Origin: Pseudescherichia sp031979925
GTDB lineage: Bacteria > Pseudomonadota > Gammaproteobacteria > Enterobacterales > Enterobacteriaceae
DNA length: 64,000 nucleotides
Reading direction: 5' to 3'
Assembly (NCBI RefSeq): GCF_031979925.1
Contig: NZ_DALZFB010000010.1
Location: 62,001 to 126,000, forward strand
Both the position numbers and the translations under genes were made by a program. Position 1 is the first letter of the stretch. Each line of letters begins with the position of its first letter. The notes under the pieces are model-generated. The model had not been told where the DNA came from. It searched no databases and worked only from the letters and a program-made list of their open reading frames with translations. This document shows, piece after piece, positions 50,760 through 60,485 of this stretch.

Positions 50760-51471
50760 GACGGCGCGCCAGCCGTTCAAAGCAGCGATCGACAATAATC
50801 GCCGCCAGCGCCACCAGCAGCGCCCCCTGTAGAACGTAGGCGGTATTAAACCCGCTCAGGCCGATGATAATCGGCGTTCCCAGCGTATTTGCCCCTACCG
50901 TTGAAGCAATCGCCGCCGTGCCAATGTTAATGATGACCGACGTACGTACGCCGGCCAAAATCACCGGCGCGGCCAGCGGCAGCTCAACCTTAATCAGACG
51001 CTGCCATCCGCTCAGCCCCATCCCCTCCGCCACACTAACGACCCCACCGGGAAGCGCAGCGATGCCTGCCAGCGTCCCCTGCAATACCGGCAGCACGCCA
51101 TAGAGGGTCAGCGCAATGATCGCAGGCTCTTTGCCGAAGCCCATGACCGGCACGGCGATCGCCAGCACCGCCACCGGAGGAAAGGTCTGCCCCACGGCGG
51201 CAATGGTCTCTACCATCGAGCGAAACTCCAGCCCGGCCGGACGGGTCACCGCAACGCCCGCTCCAACGCCCAGCACCACGGCTATTGCGCTGGAGACGCC
51301 TACCAGCCAGAAGTGGGCCAGCGTCAGGGAGATAAAGCTCTCCTGCTGATAGAGCGGCCGTGATAGCTCCGGAAAGAGCGCGCTAAACAGGCCGCCGCTG
51401 TAGGGCAGCGCCAGCAGCAGGGCGATAAACAGCGCGATAAGCCACAGGAGCGGATCACGAATGACTTTCAC
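50740..51471 (-). CDS. yehW: ABC transporter permease YehW (OsmF system)
   Basis: YehW is one of two permeases of the OsmF-YehWXY importer, an OpuC/ProU-like osmoprotectant-type system of low affinity for glycine betaine. I start it at GTG (51471, MKVIRDPLLWLIAL), because GGAGG precedes it at 6 bases and the 243-residue length equals that of E. coli; the ATG at 51486 would add five residues and overlap yehX further. The EAA loop (AEGMGLSGWQRLIKVELPLAAPVILAGVRTS in short form AEGMGLSGWQRLIKVELPLA) identifies it as a BPD permease. About five helices. It overlaps yehX by 17 bases and yohO by 20 bases. Confidence 0.94.
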   Translation of the reverse strand: MKVIRDPLLWLIALFIALLLALPYSGGLFSALFPELSRPLYQQESFISLTLAHFWLVGVSSAIAVVLGVGAGVAVTRPAGLEFRSMVETIAAVGQTFPPVAVLAIAVPVMGFGKEPAIIALTLYGVLPVLQGTLAGIAALPGGVVSVAEGMGLSGWQRLIKVELPLAAPVILAGVRTSVIINIGTAAIASTVGANTLGTPIIIGLSGFNTAYVLQGALLVALAAIIVDRCFERLARRLSQHAK

Positions 51472-52402
51472 GGCTGGCCTCCGCACGAAGCAGATCCTGG
51501 AAGTGGATTGCGCCGCAGGATGCCCCCTCGGCGTTGGCTACCGGCAGCACCTCGCAGCGCCGGGCAACAAACGCCGAGAGCGCGTCGCGCAGGGTCATGG
51601 CGGCATCGAGCGGCTCTCCGGCGACCTGTTCACCGGGACGGACGTAGTCGCCCACGCTACGCAGGGAGAGCAGACGCACCCCCAGCTCGCTGCGGCCAAA
51701 GAAGGTGCGAACAAACTCATTCGCGGGCCGGGTGAGCATCTCCAGCGGCGTCCCCTGCTGCACCACTCTGCCCCCATCCATTAGCACCAGGTTATCCGCC
51801 AGCTGCAACGCCTCGTCGATATCGTGGGTCACCAGCACGATGGTGCGCCCCAGCAGACGGTGGATGCGCTTCATCTCCTGCTGGAGCGCGCCGCGGGTCA
51901 CCGGATCCAGCGCACCGAAAGGCTCATCCATCAGCAGCACCTCCGGATCGGCCGCCAGCGCCCGCGCCACGCCGACGCGCTGCTGTTGACCGCCCGAGAG
52001 CTGGTGCGGATAGCGCCCGCGCAGCTGCGGATCCAGACCCAGCAGGGCCATCAGCTCATCAATGCGGGCATCGATTTTCGTCCGGGACCACTTCAGCAGC
52101 TGCGGCACGGTGGCGATATTCTGCGCTACCGTCCAGTGGGGGAAGAGGCCAATGGACTGAATGGCATATCCCATGCGCCGCCGCAACGCCAGCAGCGGCA
52201 GGCTGCGGATCTCCTCTCCGGCAAAGCGGATAGTGCCCGCGTCGTGCTCCACCAGGCGGTTGATCATCTTTAACGTGGTTGATTTCCCCGAGCCGGAGGT
52301 GCCGATCAGCACCGAAAAAGCCCCGGTTTTGAAGTGCAGATTGAGATCGCTGACCGCGCTCTGCCCGTTGAACGTTTTGCTAACCTGCGTGAATTCGATC
52401 AT
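51455..52402 (-). CDS. yehX: ABC transporter ATPase YehX (OsmF system)
   Basis: The ATP-binding subunit, 315 residues. Walker A is GTSGSGKST, signature LSGGQQQRVGVARAL, Walker B VLLMDEPFGALDPVT, H-loop LVTHDIDEAL. A CBS-type C-terminal region (about 245-310, LSAFVARRCEVLPVANAEG) is the usual osmotic-sensing part of OpuA/ProV-like ATPases. I start at the ATG at 52402 (MIEFTQVSKTF); the frame is open further to 52432. It overlaps yehY by 4 bases. Confidence 0.95.
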   Translation of the reverse strand: MIEFTQVSKTFNGQSAVSDLNLHFKTGAFSVLIGTSGSGKSTTLKMINRLVEHDAGTIRFAGEEIRSLPLLALRRRMGYAIQSIGLFPHWTVAQNIATVPQLLKWSRTKIDARIDELMALLGLDPQLRGRYPHQLSGGQQQRVGVARALAADPEVLLMDEPFGALDPVTRGALQQEMKRIHRLLGRTIVLVTHDIDEALQLADNLVLMDGGRVVQQGTPLEMLTRPANEFVRTFFGRSELGVRLLSLRSVGDYVRPGEQVAGEPLDAAMTLRDALSAFVARRCEVLPVANAEGASCGAIHFQDLLRAEASRESHS

Positions 52403-53553
52403 GGCTGTTTTACCTTCAGCAGTGCGATCCATAAGCCAAAAAGCGCGTCGACTACCACCGCCAGCGCGATGGTTGGGATCACCCCCAGCAGCACCAGATC
52501 CAGCGCGCTGCTGAGCAGCCCCTGGAAGACCAGCGCCCCAAAGCCGCCTGCCCCAATCAGGGCGGCGATCACCGCCATGCCCACCGTCTGCACCGTCACC
52601 ACCCGCAGGCTGCGCAGCAGCACAGGCAGGGCCAGCGGCAGGCGCACCTGGAAGAAGCGCTGGCGGGCGCTCATCCCCATCCCGGCGGCGCTCTCCAGCA
52701 CCTCACGGGGAACCTGGTTCAGGCCCGCCACCACCCCACGCACCAGCGGCAGCAGAGCATAGAGCACTAGGGCGATCAGCGCCGGCGTCAGGCCGGTTCC
52801 GGCTATCCCGATGCGGCCGAGCGCGGAAAAGTGCTCAACCAGCCCGGCCAGAGGGGCAATCAGCAGACCAAACAGCGCCACGGAGGGCACGGTCTGGATC
52901 ACGTTGAGCACGGTAAACACCGGCGCCTGGCGTGCCGGATGGCGGTAGCACCACAGCCCCAACGCGCCGCCCAGCAGCAGCGCCGGGAGCAGCGTGCCAA
53001 ACAGCAAAATCAGATGCTGGGCCAGGGCGTCGTTAAACACATCCTGGCGGTTGGCATACTCTTTCAGCAGGGAGAGGTTACTCAGCGCCCCGAAGTGCAG
53101 GAGCAGCAGCGGCACTAGCCAGATCTGAGCCTGCAACAGCCAGCGCCAGAGGGGATGGGCGGTAAGGCGGCGGATAGCATCGCTACCGGCGAGCAGCGCC
53201 AGCGCCATCCACAGCCAGAGGCCGCTGCCGATAGAGGTGCGCGCCAGCGTGCTGCCCGCCAGGGCCAGATCGGTGGCCGCTTTGCCCGCCCCCCACACCA
53301 GCGCAATGAAGATCAGCTCCGCCAGCGCCAGCGTCGCCACCAGCGGCCAGCGACGGGGCAGAAAGCAGAGGGCGAGAAAGAGCAGCGGTACGGGAAGCCA
53401 CAGCGCGGGCGAGTGCGGCCAGATCTGCCACAGCGCCCGGCTCTCGCCGGACACCAGCCGGTTTGGCGCATAGTTGACAAAGGGCAGCAGGGCTGCCGCT
53501 AGGGCAAGGGCCACCAGCAGCAGTACAACGCGGTTATGACAGCGTATAGACAC
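52399..53553 (-). CDS. yehY: ABC transporter permease YehY (OsmF system)
   Basis: The larger permease, 384 residues against 385 in E. coli. Up to ten helices; the N-terminal region (about 1-150) adds four helices to the usual core, and the EAA loop is SAAGMGMSARQRFFQVRLPLALPV. Translation starts with GTG (53553) preceded by AGGA at 8 bases. It follows osmF by 21 bases on the same strand. Confidence 0.94.
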   Translation of the reverse strand: MSIRCHNRVVLLLVALALAAALLPFVNYAPNRLVSGESRALWQIWPHSPALWLPVPLLFLALCFLPRRWPLVATLALAELIFIALVWGAGKAATDLALAGSTLARTSIGSGLWLWMALALLAGSDAIRRLTAHPLWRWLLQAQIWLVPLLLLHFGALSNLSLLKEYANRQDVFNDALAQHLILLFGTLLPALLLGGALGLWCYRHPARQAPVFTVLNVIQTVPSVALFGLLIAPLAGLVEHFSALGRIGIAGTGLTPALIALVLYALLPLVRGVVAGLNQVPREVLESAAGMGMSARQRFFQVRLPLALPVLLRSLRVVTVQTVGMAVIAALIGAGGFGALVFQGLLSSALDLVLLGVIPTIALAVVVDALFGLWIALLKVKQP

Positions 53554-53574
53554 GTTCCGGTCCTGTCAGGCGGG

Positions 53575-54492
53575 TTACTTCACCAGCCCTTTCTGTTTCA
53601 GGTAGTCGGCGGCAACCTTTTTGGCATCCAGGCCCTCAACGGCGATGCTGGCATTGAGCTGCTGGAGCGTTTTTTCATCCAGGCTGGCAAATACCGGTTT
53701 CAGCCATTCATCCATCTGCGGATACGCCTTCAGCACCGCCTCGCGCACCACCGGCGTCGGGGCGTAGATCGGCTGCACGCCTTTCGGATCGCTCAGGGTT
53801 TGCAGGCCAAGAGCTGCAACGGGGCCATCGGTACCGTAAGCCATCGCTGCGTTAACGCCGGAGGTTTGCTGAGCCGCTGCTTTAATCGTCACCGCCGTAT
53901 CGCCCCCGGCAAGGGAGAGAAGCTGCTTCTGATCCAGCTTAAAGTCGTAGGCTTTCTCAAATGCCGGGAGGGCATCAGCACGCTCGATAAATTCTGCCGA
54001 TGCGGCCAGCTTAAAGTCCCCGCCCTTCTTCAGATAGCCGCTGAGGTCGGCCAGCGAGGTGAGCTTGTTCTTCTCCGCCAGGTCTTTACGTACGGCGATG
54101 GTCCAGGTGTTGTTCGCCGGAGCCGGGGTCAGCCAGACCAGTTTGTTCTGCTCAAAGTCGAGCTTTTTGACCTTCTCGTAACCCTGCTGGGCGTTTTTCC
54201 ACGCCGCATCGTTCTCGTCCTTAAAGAAGAACGCGCCGTTGCCGGTATATTCCGGGTAGATATCCAGCTCGCCGGAGGTAATCGCTCCGCGCACCACCGG
54301 CGTCGTCCCCAGCTGAACCTTATTGACGGTTTTTACCCCGTGGCTCTCCAGCACCTGCAAAATAATATTCCCGAGCAGCGCCCCTTCCGTATCAATCTTC
54401 GAGCCGACCTTGACCGGCTCAGCCGCCAGCGCAGGCAGGCTCACGGCAGCCATCAGTACCAGTGAGCCCAGACTTCCTTTAATCATTGCCAT
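53575..54492 (-). CDS. osmF: Periplasmic osmoprotectant-binding protein OsmF (YehZ)
   Basis: OsmF is the periplasmic binding protein of this importer; in E. coli it is induced by osmotic stress and RpoS. Signal peptide about 1-24 (GSLVLMAAVSLPALA-A). The OpuAC-type mature part is strongly conserved (VGSKIDTEGALLGNIILQVL; GAITSGELDIYPEYTGNGAFFF). The ATG at 54492 has GAGGA at the right distance and gives 305 residues, the E. coli length; the frame extends to 54543. It is the first gene of osmF-yehYXW. Confidence 0.95.
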   Translation of the reverse strand: MAMIKGSLGSLVLMAAVSLPALAAEPVKVGSKIDTEGALLGNIILQVLESHGVKTVNKVQLGTTPVVRGAITSGELDIYPEYTGNGAFFFKDENDAAWKNAQQGYEKVKKLDFEQNKLVWLTPAPANNTWTIAVRKDLAEKNKLTSLADLSGYLKKGGDFKLAASAEFIERADALPAFEKAYDFKLDQKQLLSLAGGDTAVTIKAAAQQTSGVNAAMAYGTDGPVAALGLQTLSDPKGVQPIYAPTPVVREAVLKAYPQMDEWLKPVFASLDEKTLQQLNASIAVEGLDAKKVAADYLKQKGLVK

Positions 54493-54590
54493 TGCACTTT
54501 CCTCATTCTTGTTGAAATTGCGGGTCGCTATTACTCTTCTCATAAAAACAAGGGCCAGTAAACTGACCCTTTTGGTTATTGCTATTCTGA

Positions 54591-56888
54591 TTATTGCAAT
54601 TCGAACTGCGCCTGTTTCACCCGGGCGGAGTCGGTGCCGATAAAGACGTTAAACTTGCCTGGCTCGGCATCGTATTTCATCTTCTGATTCCAGAACTTCA
54701 GCGCGTTAATATCAATCGGGAAGCTGACGGTCTGGGTCTCGCCCGGCTTGAGGGTGACCTTATCGAAGCCCTTCAGCTCCTTCACCGGACGGCTCTGGGA
54801 GGCGGTAACATCCTGAATGTACATCTGCATCACCGTGGCCCCTTCCCGCTTGCCGGTGTTGGTCACGTCAACGCTGGCGGTGACCGAGCCATCACGCGAC
54901 AGGGTAGGTGCAGAGAGCTTAACGTCCGAGACGCTAAAGGTGGTGTAGCTCAAACCGTAGCCAAAAGGATAGAGCGGCCCATTGGCCTCGTCAAAGTAAC
55001 GCGAAGTGTACTTGTTCGGGTGCTCGGCGTTATAGGGACGACCGGTGTTCAGATGGCTGTAGTAGACCGGGATCTGCCCTACCGAGCGCGGGAAGGAGAT
55101 CGGCAGCTTGCCGGACGGGTTATAGTCGCCAAAGAGCACGTCGGCCACGGCGTTGCCGCCCTCGGTACCGGCGAACCAGGTTTCCAGAATGGCATCCGCC
55201 TGCTGATCCTGCTTCACCATTGCCAGCGGACGACCATTCATCAGCACCAGCACCAGCGGCTTGCCGGTGGCTTTCAGGGCGGTGATCAGATCCTGCTGGC
55301 TCTGGGGAATGGTGATATCGGTGCGGCTGGAGGCTTCGTGTGCCATGCCCTGGGACTCCCCAACCACTGCGACCACCACGTCAGACTGATTCGCGGCCTT
55401 AACCGCTTCGTCAATCATCGCCTGCGGCGTGCGTTCGTCAACCTGGATTGCCGGCTCGTACTGATTGAGGAACTCCACGATATCTTTGTCATTGGTGACG
55501 TTAGCCCCTTTAGCGAAGATCACTTTCCCTTCGCTGCCGACGGCGTTTTTGATCCCGGTGAGAACGGTCACGGACTGGTCACTCACTCCGGCGGCGGACC
55601 AGCTCCCCATCACGTCACGCTTGCTGTCAGCCAGCGGCCCAACCACGGCAACGGTGGCCGATTTTTTCAGCGGCAGCGTCTCCAGGCGGTTCTTCAGCAG
55701 CACCATGCTTTCACGCGCGACCTCCCGGGCCTCTTTGCGATGCAGACGGCTCTCGGCGTTGGTGTCCTGTGGATCGCTCTCTTTCGGGCCAAGGTGGCTA
55801 TAGGGATCGTTGAACAGCCCCATATCATATTTGACGTTCAGCACGTGGCGGGTGGCGTCATCCAGCTCGGCCATCGTCACCTTGCCGCTCTTGATCAGCC
55901 CTGGCAGATACTTGCTGTAATACTCATCAGCCATGCTCATGTCGACGCCGGACTTGATTGCCACGCGCACCGCATCTTCCGGATCGGCTGCCGTGCCGTG
56001 CTTAATCAGCTCTTTAATCGCCCCGTGATCGGAGATGGTGATGCCTTTAAATTTCCAGTCACCGCGCAGGAGATCCTTCAGCAGCCAGGCGTCAGAGGAG
56101 GCCGGGGTACCGTTGAGGGAGTTAAGGGCGATCATCACCCCGCCGCTGCCGGCGTCGAGGGCCGCTTTGTAGGGTGGCATATAGTCGTTGAACAGGCGCT
56201 GCGGGCTCATGTCGACGGTGTTGTACTCTTTCCCGCCCTCTACGGCACCGTAGGCGGCGAAGTGTTTCACGCTGGTCATGACCGAGTAGCGATCCGCTGG
56301 GCTTTTGCCCTGCATCGCTTCGACCATGGTTTTGCCCATCACCGCGGTGAGGTAGGTATCCTCCCCGAAGCCCTCAGAGCCACGGCCCCAGCGCGGATCG
56401 CGCGTCACGTCCACCATCGGAGCCCAGGTCATGTTCAGGCCATCGTCTGCCGCTTCCCAGGCAGAAACGCGACCCACGGTTTTTACCGCATCGAGGTTGA
56501 AAGAGGAGGCCAGGCCCAGGCTGATAGGGAAAACGGTACGCTGACCGTGCACCACGTCGAAGGCAAAGAAGAGAGGGATCTTCAGGCGGCTGAGCTGCAT
56601 CGCCTGGTCCTGCATCGCACGGATATCCTGTCGGGTGACGGTGTTGAAAATTGCCCCCACCTGGCTGGCCTTGATCATGTCGCGGATCGCCTCTTTCGGG
56701 TTATCCGGGCCGACGCTTATCAGGCGTAGCTGGCCAATTTTTTCGTCGACCGTCATTTTTTTGAGCAAATCCGTGACGTAGGCATCCCGGGCCTCCGGCG
56801 TCAGGGGATGGTTACCGGACGTATCCTCTGCCAGCGCGGGTTGCAGCGCCAGCCCTACGGCGACACCTACTGAACATAGCCATTTCAT
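54591..56888 (-). CDS. bglX: Periplasmic beta-glucosidase BglX (GH3)
   Basis: BglX hydrolyses beta-glucosides in the periplasm. The signal peptide covers about 1-20 (VGVAVGLALQPALA). The GH3 N-terminal barrel contains the nucleophile D287 in ITISDHGAIKEL; the (alpha/beta)6 sandwich and the C-terminal fibronectin-III-like domain (ending VFIGTDSARVKQAQFELQ) follow. I start it at the ATG at 56888 (MKWLCSVGVAVG), giving 765 residues as in E. coli; the frame is open to a GTG at 56897. It is divergent from dld. Confidence 0.97.
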   Translation of the reverse strand: MKWLCSVGVAVGLALQPALAEDTSGNHPLTPEARDAYVTDLLKKMTVDEKIGQLRLISVGPDNPKEAIRDMIKASQVGAIFNTVTRQDIRAMQDQAMQLSRLKIPLFFAFDVVHGQRTVFPISLGLASSFNLDAVKTVGRVSAWEAADDGLNMTWAPMVDVTRDPRWGRGSEGFGEDTYLTAVMGKTMVEAMQGKSPADRYSVMTSVKHFAAYGAVEGGKEYNTVDMSPQRLFNDYMPPYKAALDAGSGGVMIALNSLNGTPASSDAWLLKDLLRGDWKFKGITISDHGAIKELIKHGTAADPEDAVRVAIKSGVDMSMADEYYSKYLPGLIKSGKVTMAELDDATRHVLNVKYDMGLFNDPYSHLGPKESDPQDTNAESRLHRKEAREVARESMVLLKNRLETLPLKKSATVAVVGPLADSKRDVMGSWSAAGVSDQSVTVLTGIKNAVGSEGKVIFAKGANVTNDKDIVEFLNQYEPAIQVDERTPQAMIDEAVKAANQSDVVVAVVGESQGMAHEASSRTDITIPQSQQDLITALKATGKPLVLVLMNGRPLAMVKQDQQADAILETWFAGTEGGNAVADVLFGDYNPSGKLPISFPRSVGQIPVYYSHLNTGRPYNAEHPNKYTSRYFDEANGPLYPFGYGLSYTTFSVSDVKLSAPTLSRDGSVTASVDVTNTGKREGATVMQMYIQDVTASQSRPVKELKGFDKVTLKPGETQTVSFPIDINALKFWNQKMKYDAEPGKFNVFIGTDSARVKQAQFELQ

Positions 56889-57073
56889 GTCGTTCACTCT
56901 CTTGTGTTATCAGCCGACCAGCGGCCTAACCGTGCGAAAAAACGCAGTGTGTCATAATCGTAGCGTGCCTTGCAGGGTTATTCTCTTATTTTTCTGGCAA
57001 TTAGTCCGTCGGGATAGATTTTCCCGCGCTATGCTTTATCAGATGATTCTGGCCCTGCCACAAGGAGTGGAAA

Positions 57074-58804
57074 ATGTCTGCTGTGCCCCTACAAAATAAC
57101 AATCTCTTCCTCAGCGAACTTGCCCGGCTGGTAGGCCATGCGCAGCTGCTTACCGATCCGGCTAAAACCGCCCGCTACCGTAAAGGCTTTCGCTCCGGCG
57201 AAGGCAAGGCGCTGGCGGTGGTGTTCCCCGAAACGCTGCTGCAGCTCTGGCACGTGCTCAACCTCTGCGTGCGTAACGATAAGATCATCTTAATGCAGGC
57301 GGCGAATACCGGACTTACCGAAGGTTCGACGCCGAGCGGCAACGACTACGATCGCGATATCGTGATTATCAGCACCCTGCGCCTTGACCAGCTTCAGCTG
57401 ATCGATGAGGGCAAGCAGGTGCTGGCCTACCCTGGCACCACGCTTTACGCGCTGGAGAAGGCGCTGAAGCCGCTGGGCCGGGAGCCGCACTCGGTGATCG
57501 GCTCCTCGTGCATCGGGGCGTCGGTGATTGGCGGGGTGTGCAATAACTCCGGCGGCTCGCTGGTGCAGCGCGGCCCGGCCTATACCGAGATGTCGCTCTT
57601 TGCCCGTATTGACGAGCAGGGGCAGCTGCGGCTGGTGAATCACTTAGGCATCGACCTGGGCGAGACGCCGGAGCAGATCCTCAGCAAGCTTGATGACCGC
57701 CGCGTGACCGACGCCGAGGTGCGCCACGACGGCCGCCATGCCCATGACAGCGACTACGTGCAGCGGGTACGCGATATTGAGGCCGATACCCCCGCGCGCT
57801 ATAACGCCGATCCGGATCGCCTGTTTGAGTCCTCCGGATGCGCAGGCAAGCTGGCGGTTTTCGCCGTGCGTCTGGATACCTTTCCCGCCGCCAAGCGCCA
57901 GCAGGTGTTCTATATCGGCACTAACCAGCCAGAGGTGCTGACGGAGATCCGCCGCCATATGCTGGCCAACTTTGATAACCTGCCGGTGGCGGCGGAGTAT
58001 ATGCATCGGGATATCTACGATATTGCCGAGCGCTATGGCAAAGACACCTTCCTGATGATCGACAAGCTCGGTACCGACAAGATGCCGCTGCTCTTTACCC
58101 TGAAAGGGCGCACCGATGCCATGCTGGAGAAAGTGTCGCTGTTTAAGCCCCACTTTACCGATCGCCTGATGCAGCGTGTAGGCAGCGTTTTCCCTGGGCA
58201 TCTACCGCCGCGAATGAAAAGCTGGCGCAATAAGTATGAGCACCACCTGCTGCTGAAGATGGCTGGGGATGGCATCGCCGAAGCCCAGAGCTGGCTGAAA
58301 GATTACTTCACCGAGGCCGAGGGCGGCTTCTTCGCCTGCACCACCGAGGAGGGCAACAAAGCCTTTCTGCACCGCTTCGCCGCGGCGGGGGCGGCTATTC
58401 GCTACCAGGCCGTGCATGCCGATGAGGTAGAGGAGATTCTGGCCCTCGATATCGCCCTGCGGCGCAATGATACCGAGTGGTTTGAGACGCTGCCGGAGGC
58501 GATCGCCAGCAAACTGACGCATAAGCTTTACTATGGCCACTTTTTCTGTCACGTTTTCCATCAGGACTACATTGTCAAAAAAGGCGTGGATGTCCATGAG
58601 CTAAAAGCGCAGATGCTGGCGCTGCTGCAGGAGCGCGGCGCGCAGTATCCGGCTGAACATAACGTCGGGCATCTGTATGAGGCGGCGGAGAGCCTGAAGC
58701 GCAACTATCGCGAGCTCGATCCCACTAACAGCATGAATCCCGGCATTGGCAAAACCAGTAAGCAGAAATACTGGGGCGAAGGTGCAGACCTGCCCCATTT
58801 GTAA
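57074..58804 (+). CDS. dld: Quinone-dependent D-lactate dehydrogenase
   Basis: Dld is the FAD-dependent respiratory D-lactate dehydrogenase, peripheral at the inner membrane, that feeds electrons from D-lactate to quinone. The 576 residues include the FAD-binding PCMH domain (about 40-220; IILMQAANTGLTEGSTPSG and GASVIGGVCNNSGGSLVQRGPAYTE in parts) and the cap domain and C-terminal part with NVGHLYEAAESLKRNYRELDPTNSMNPGIGKTS. The ATG at 57074 follows AAGGAG. The next gene starts 14 bases after the dld stop and may be co-transcribed. Confidence 0.97.
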   Translation: MSAVPLQNNNLFLSELARLVGHAQLLTDPAKTARYRKGFRSGEGKALAVVFPETLLQLWHVLNLCVRNDKIILMQAANTGLTEGSTPSGNDYDRDIVIISTLRLDQLQLIDEGKQVLAYPGTTLYALEKALKPLGREPHSVIGSSCIGASVIGGVCNNSGGSLVQRGPAYTEMSLFARIDEQGQLRLVNHLGIDLGETPEQILSKLDDRRVTDAEVRHDGRHAHDSDYVQRVRDIEADTPARYNADPDRLFESSGCAGKLAVFAVRLDTFPAAKRQQVFYIGTNQPEVLTEIRRHMLANFDNLPVAAEYMHRDIYDIAERYGKDTFLMIDKLGTDKMPLLFTLKGRTDAMLEKVSLFKPHFTDRLMQRVGSVFPGHLPPRMKSWRNKYEHHLLLKMAGDGIAEAQSWLKDYFTEAEGGFFACTTEEGNKAFLHRFAAAGAAIRYQAVHADEVEEILALDIALRRNDTEWFETLPEAIASKLTHKLYYGHFFCHVFHQDYIVKKGVDVHELKAQMLALLQERGAQYPAEHNVGHLYEAAESLKRNYRELDPTNSMNPGIGKTSKQKYWGEGADLPHL

Positions 58805-58818
58805 AGGAGTGCAGAGCG

Positions 58819-59373
58819 ATGTCTGCTGTTGATGTTTTAGCCATTACCGATGTTGAAGTCCGCGATGCCTTGCCGGACGACGTACACGCTATCTCAGCGA
58901 TCTACGCCTGGCACGTGCTGCATGGCCGCGCCTCCTTTGAGGAGGTGCCTCCTACCATCGACGAAATGCGCCAGCGCATAGCGAACATTACCGGCGAGGG
59001 GCTGCCGTGGCTGGTGGCGCTCTATCGCGGCATCATCGTAGGCTACTGCTACGCCGGACACTACCGCCCGCGCCAAGCCTACCGCTATACCCTTGAATGC
59101 TCTATCTATATTGAGTCCACCATGACCGGACGGCGGATCGGCAGTGCGCTGATGCAGGCCCTGATCGCCCGCTGTGAAGAGGGCCCGTGGCGGCAGATGG
59201 TGGCAGTGGTTGGCGATGGACATCAAAACGAAGGCTCTCTGCGCCTGCATAAGAGCCACGGCTTTGAAGTGGTGGGACAGCTACGCAGCGTTGGCTACAA
59301 GAAGGGCGACTGGCGGGATACGCTCATTATGCAGCGCCCGCTCAACGATGGAGACTGGACGCTGCCGGAGTAG
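58819..59373 (+). CDS. GNAT acetyltransferase, phosphinothricin/methionine-sulfone type
   Basis: A 184-residue acetyltransferase resembling Pat/Bar and MnaT-type enzymes that acetylate phosphinothricin, methionine sulfoximine or similar compounds. Typical segments: IRDALPDD-like start (VEVRDALPDDVHAISAIYAWHVLHGRASFEEVPP in parts), AGHYRPRQAYRYTLECSIYI, and the acetyl-CoA motif GRRIGSALMQALIARC. GGAG precedes the ATG at 58819 at about 10 bases. It sits 14 bases after dld on the same strand; I do not know this gene in E. coli K-12 at this place. The natural substrate is unknown. Confidence 0.88.
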   Translation: MSAVDVLAITDVEVRDALPDDVHAISAIYAWHVLHGRASFEEVPPTIDEMRQRIANITGEGLPWLVALYRGIIVGYCYAGHYRPRQAYRYTLECSIYIESTMTGRRIGSALMQALIARCEEGPWRQMVAVVGDGHQNEGSLRLHKSHGFEVVGQLRSVGYKKGDWRDTLIMQRPLNDGDWTLPE

Positions 59374-59383
59374 CTTCTAACGA

Positions 59384-60331
59384 TTAATCATTCTGCGCGG
59401 TTTGCGCCGCGCTGCCGGTGGCGTTGATCGCCATCTGGGCTGCCTTCTGGCGTTTATAGCTCAGCGCCGAGGCGGGAACAGGCTGGACTTTGCCGGTTTC
59501 AATCCATGTCCGCAGGCGGCTGGCATCGGCGAAATGGGTATATTTACCAAAGGCGTCCATCACCACCAGCGCCACCGGTTTATTGTTGATTACCGTACGC
59601 ATCACCAGACAGTGTCCGGCCGCATTGGTGAAGCCGGTTTTGGTCAGCTGAATATTCCAGTTGTCGCGATAGACCAGGTGGTTGGTATTACGAAACGGCA
59701 GGGTATAGGCCGGGTGGGCGAAGGTCGCCATCTCTTCACGCGTGGTGCTGAGCTGGCCGATAAGCGGATACTGCTTGCTGGCAATCAGCAGCTTCGTCAA
59801 ATCGCGCGCGGTTGAGACGTTATGGATCGACAGCCCGGTCGGCTCTACAAAGTGGGTGTTCACCATGCCCAGAGATTTTGCTTTCGCATTCATCGCCCGA
59901 ATAAACGCATCGTAGCCGCCCGGATAGTGATGGGCTAAGCTGGCGGCTGCGCGGTTCTCTGAAGACATCAGCGCCAGCAGCAGCATATTCTTACGGCTGA
60001 TCTCACTGTTCAGACGTACACGGGAATAGATGCCACGCATCTCCGGCGTCTGGCTAATATCGACCTTCAGGCGCTCATCCAGCGGCAGGCGGGCGTCCAA
60101 TACGACCATCGCCGTCATCAGCTTGGTGATAGAGGCAATCGGCCGCACCAGATCCGGATGGCTGGCGTAGATAACTTTATTAGTTTGCAGATCGACAATC
60201 ATCGCGCTGCCGGAGGCGATCTCAGGCTGCGCCGCGGCGGTAGCAGGAGCGGTTTTTGCCAGCGCCTGGGGGGCAACGGGTACGGCCAGCAGCAGGGCAA
60301 GGCTTAACAGGGAAACTCGAAATTTCAGCAT
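59384..60331 (-). CDS. pbpG: D-alanyl-D-alanine endopeptidase PBP7
   Basis: PbpG is a periplasmic penicillin-binding endopeptidase that cleaves DD-cross-links. The signal peptide is about 1-25 (LLSLALLLAVPVAPQALA). Active-site motifs are S67-I-T-K70 (SxxK), S124-E-N126 (SxN) and KTG (LTKTGFTNAAGH). The 315 residues are close to E. coli (310); the C-terminus has an extra low-complexity tail (KAAQMAINATGSAAQTAQND). It is monocistronic and converges on the acetyltransferase gene. Confidence 0.96.
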   Translation of the reverse strand: MLKFRVSLLSLALLLAVPVAPQALAKTAPATAAAQPEIASGSAMIVDLQTNKVIYASHPDLVRPIASITKLMTAMVVLDARLPLDERLKVDISQTPEMRGIYSRVRLNSEISRKNMLLLALMSSENRAAASLAHHYPGGYDAFIRAMNAKAKSLGMVNTHFVEPTGLSIHNVSTARDLTKLLIASKQYPLIGQLSTTREEMATFAHPAYTLPFRNTNHLVYRDNWNIQLTKTGFTNAAGHCLVMRTVINNKPVALVVMDAFGKYTHFADASRLRTWIETGKVQPVPASALSYKRQKAAQMAINATGSAAQTAQND

Positions 60332-60485
60332 GGTGAGACTTCTGGTGATTATTCACGCGCGTGATGACGCACACCGCTTTTGCAGGCAAAAAATGGCAAA
60401 AGCTGGCCAACGCATGATAGCTGCCATCATGCGTTGTCGCCAGAGAAGATTGTTTGCTGAACGTTACGCGCAGATCGCAGCAGGT

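Noticed and set aside
54594..56729. A 711-codon open frame antisense to bglX
   Set aside because: It is a shadow of a GC-rich gene; bglX on the minus strand matches its family from end to end, and the antisense frame shows no recognisable domain.
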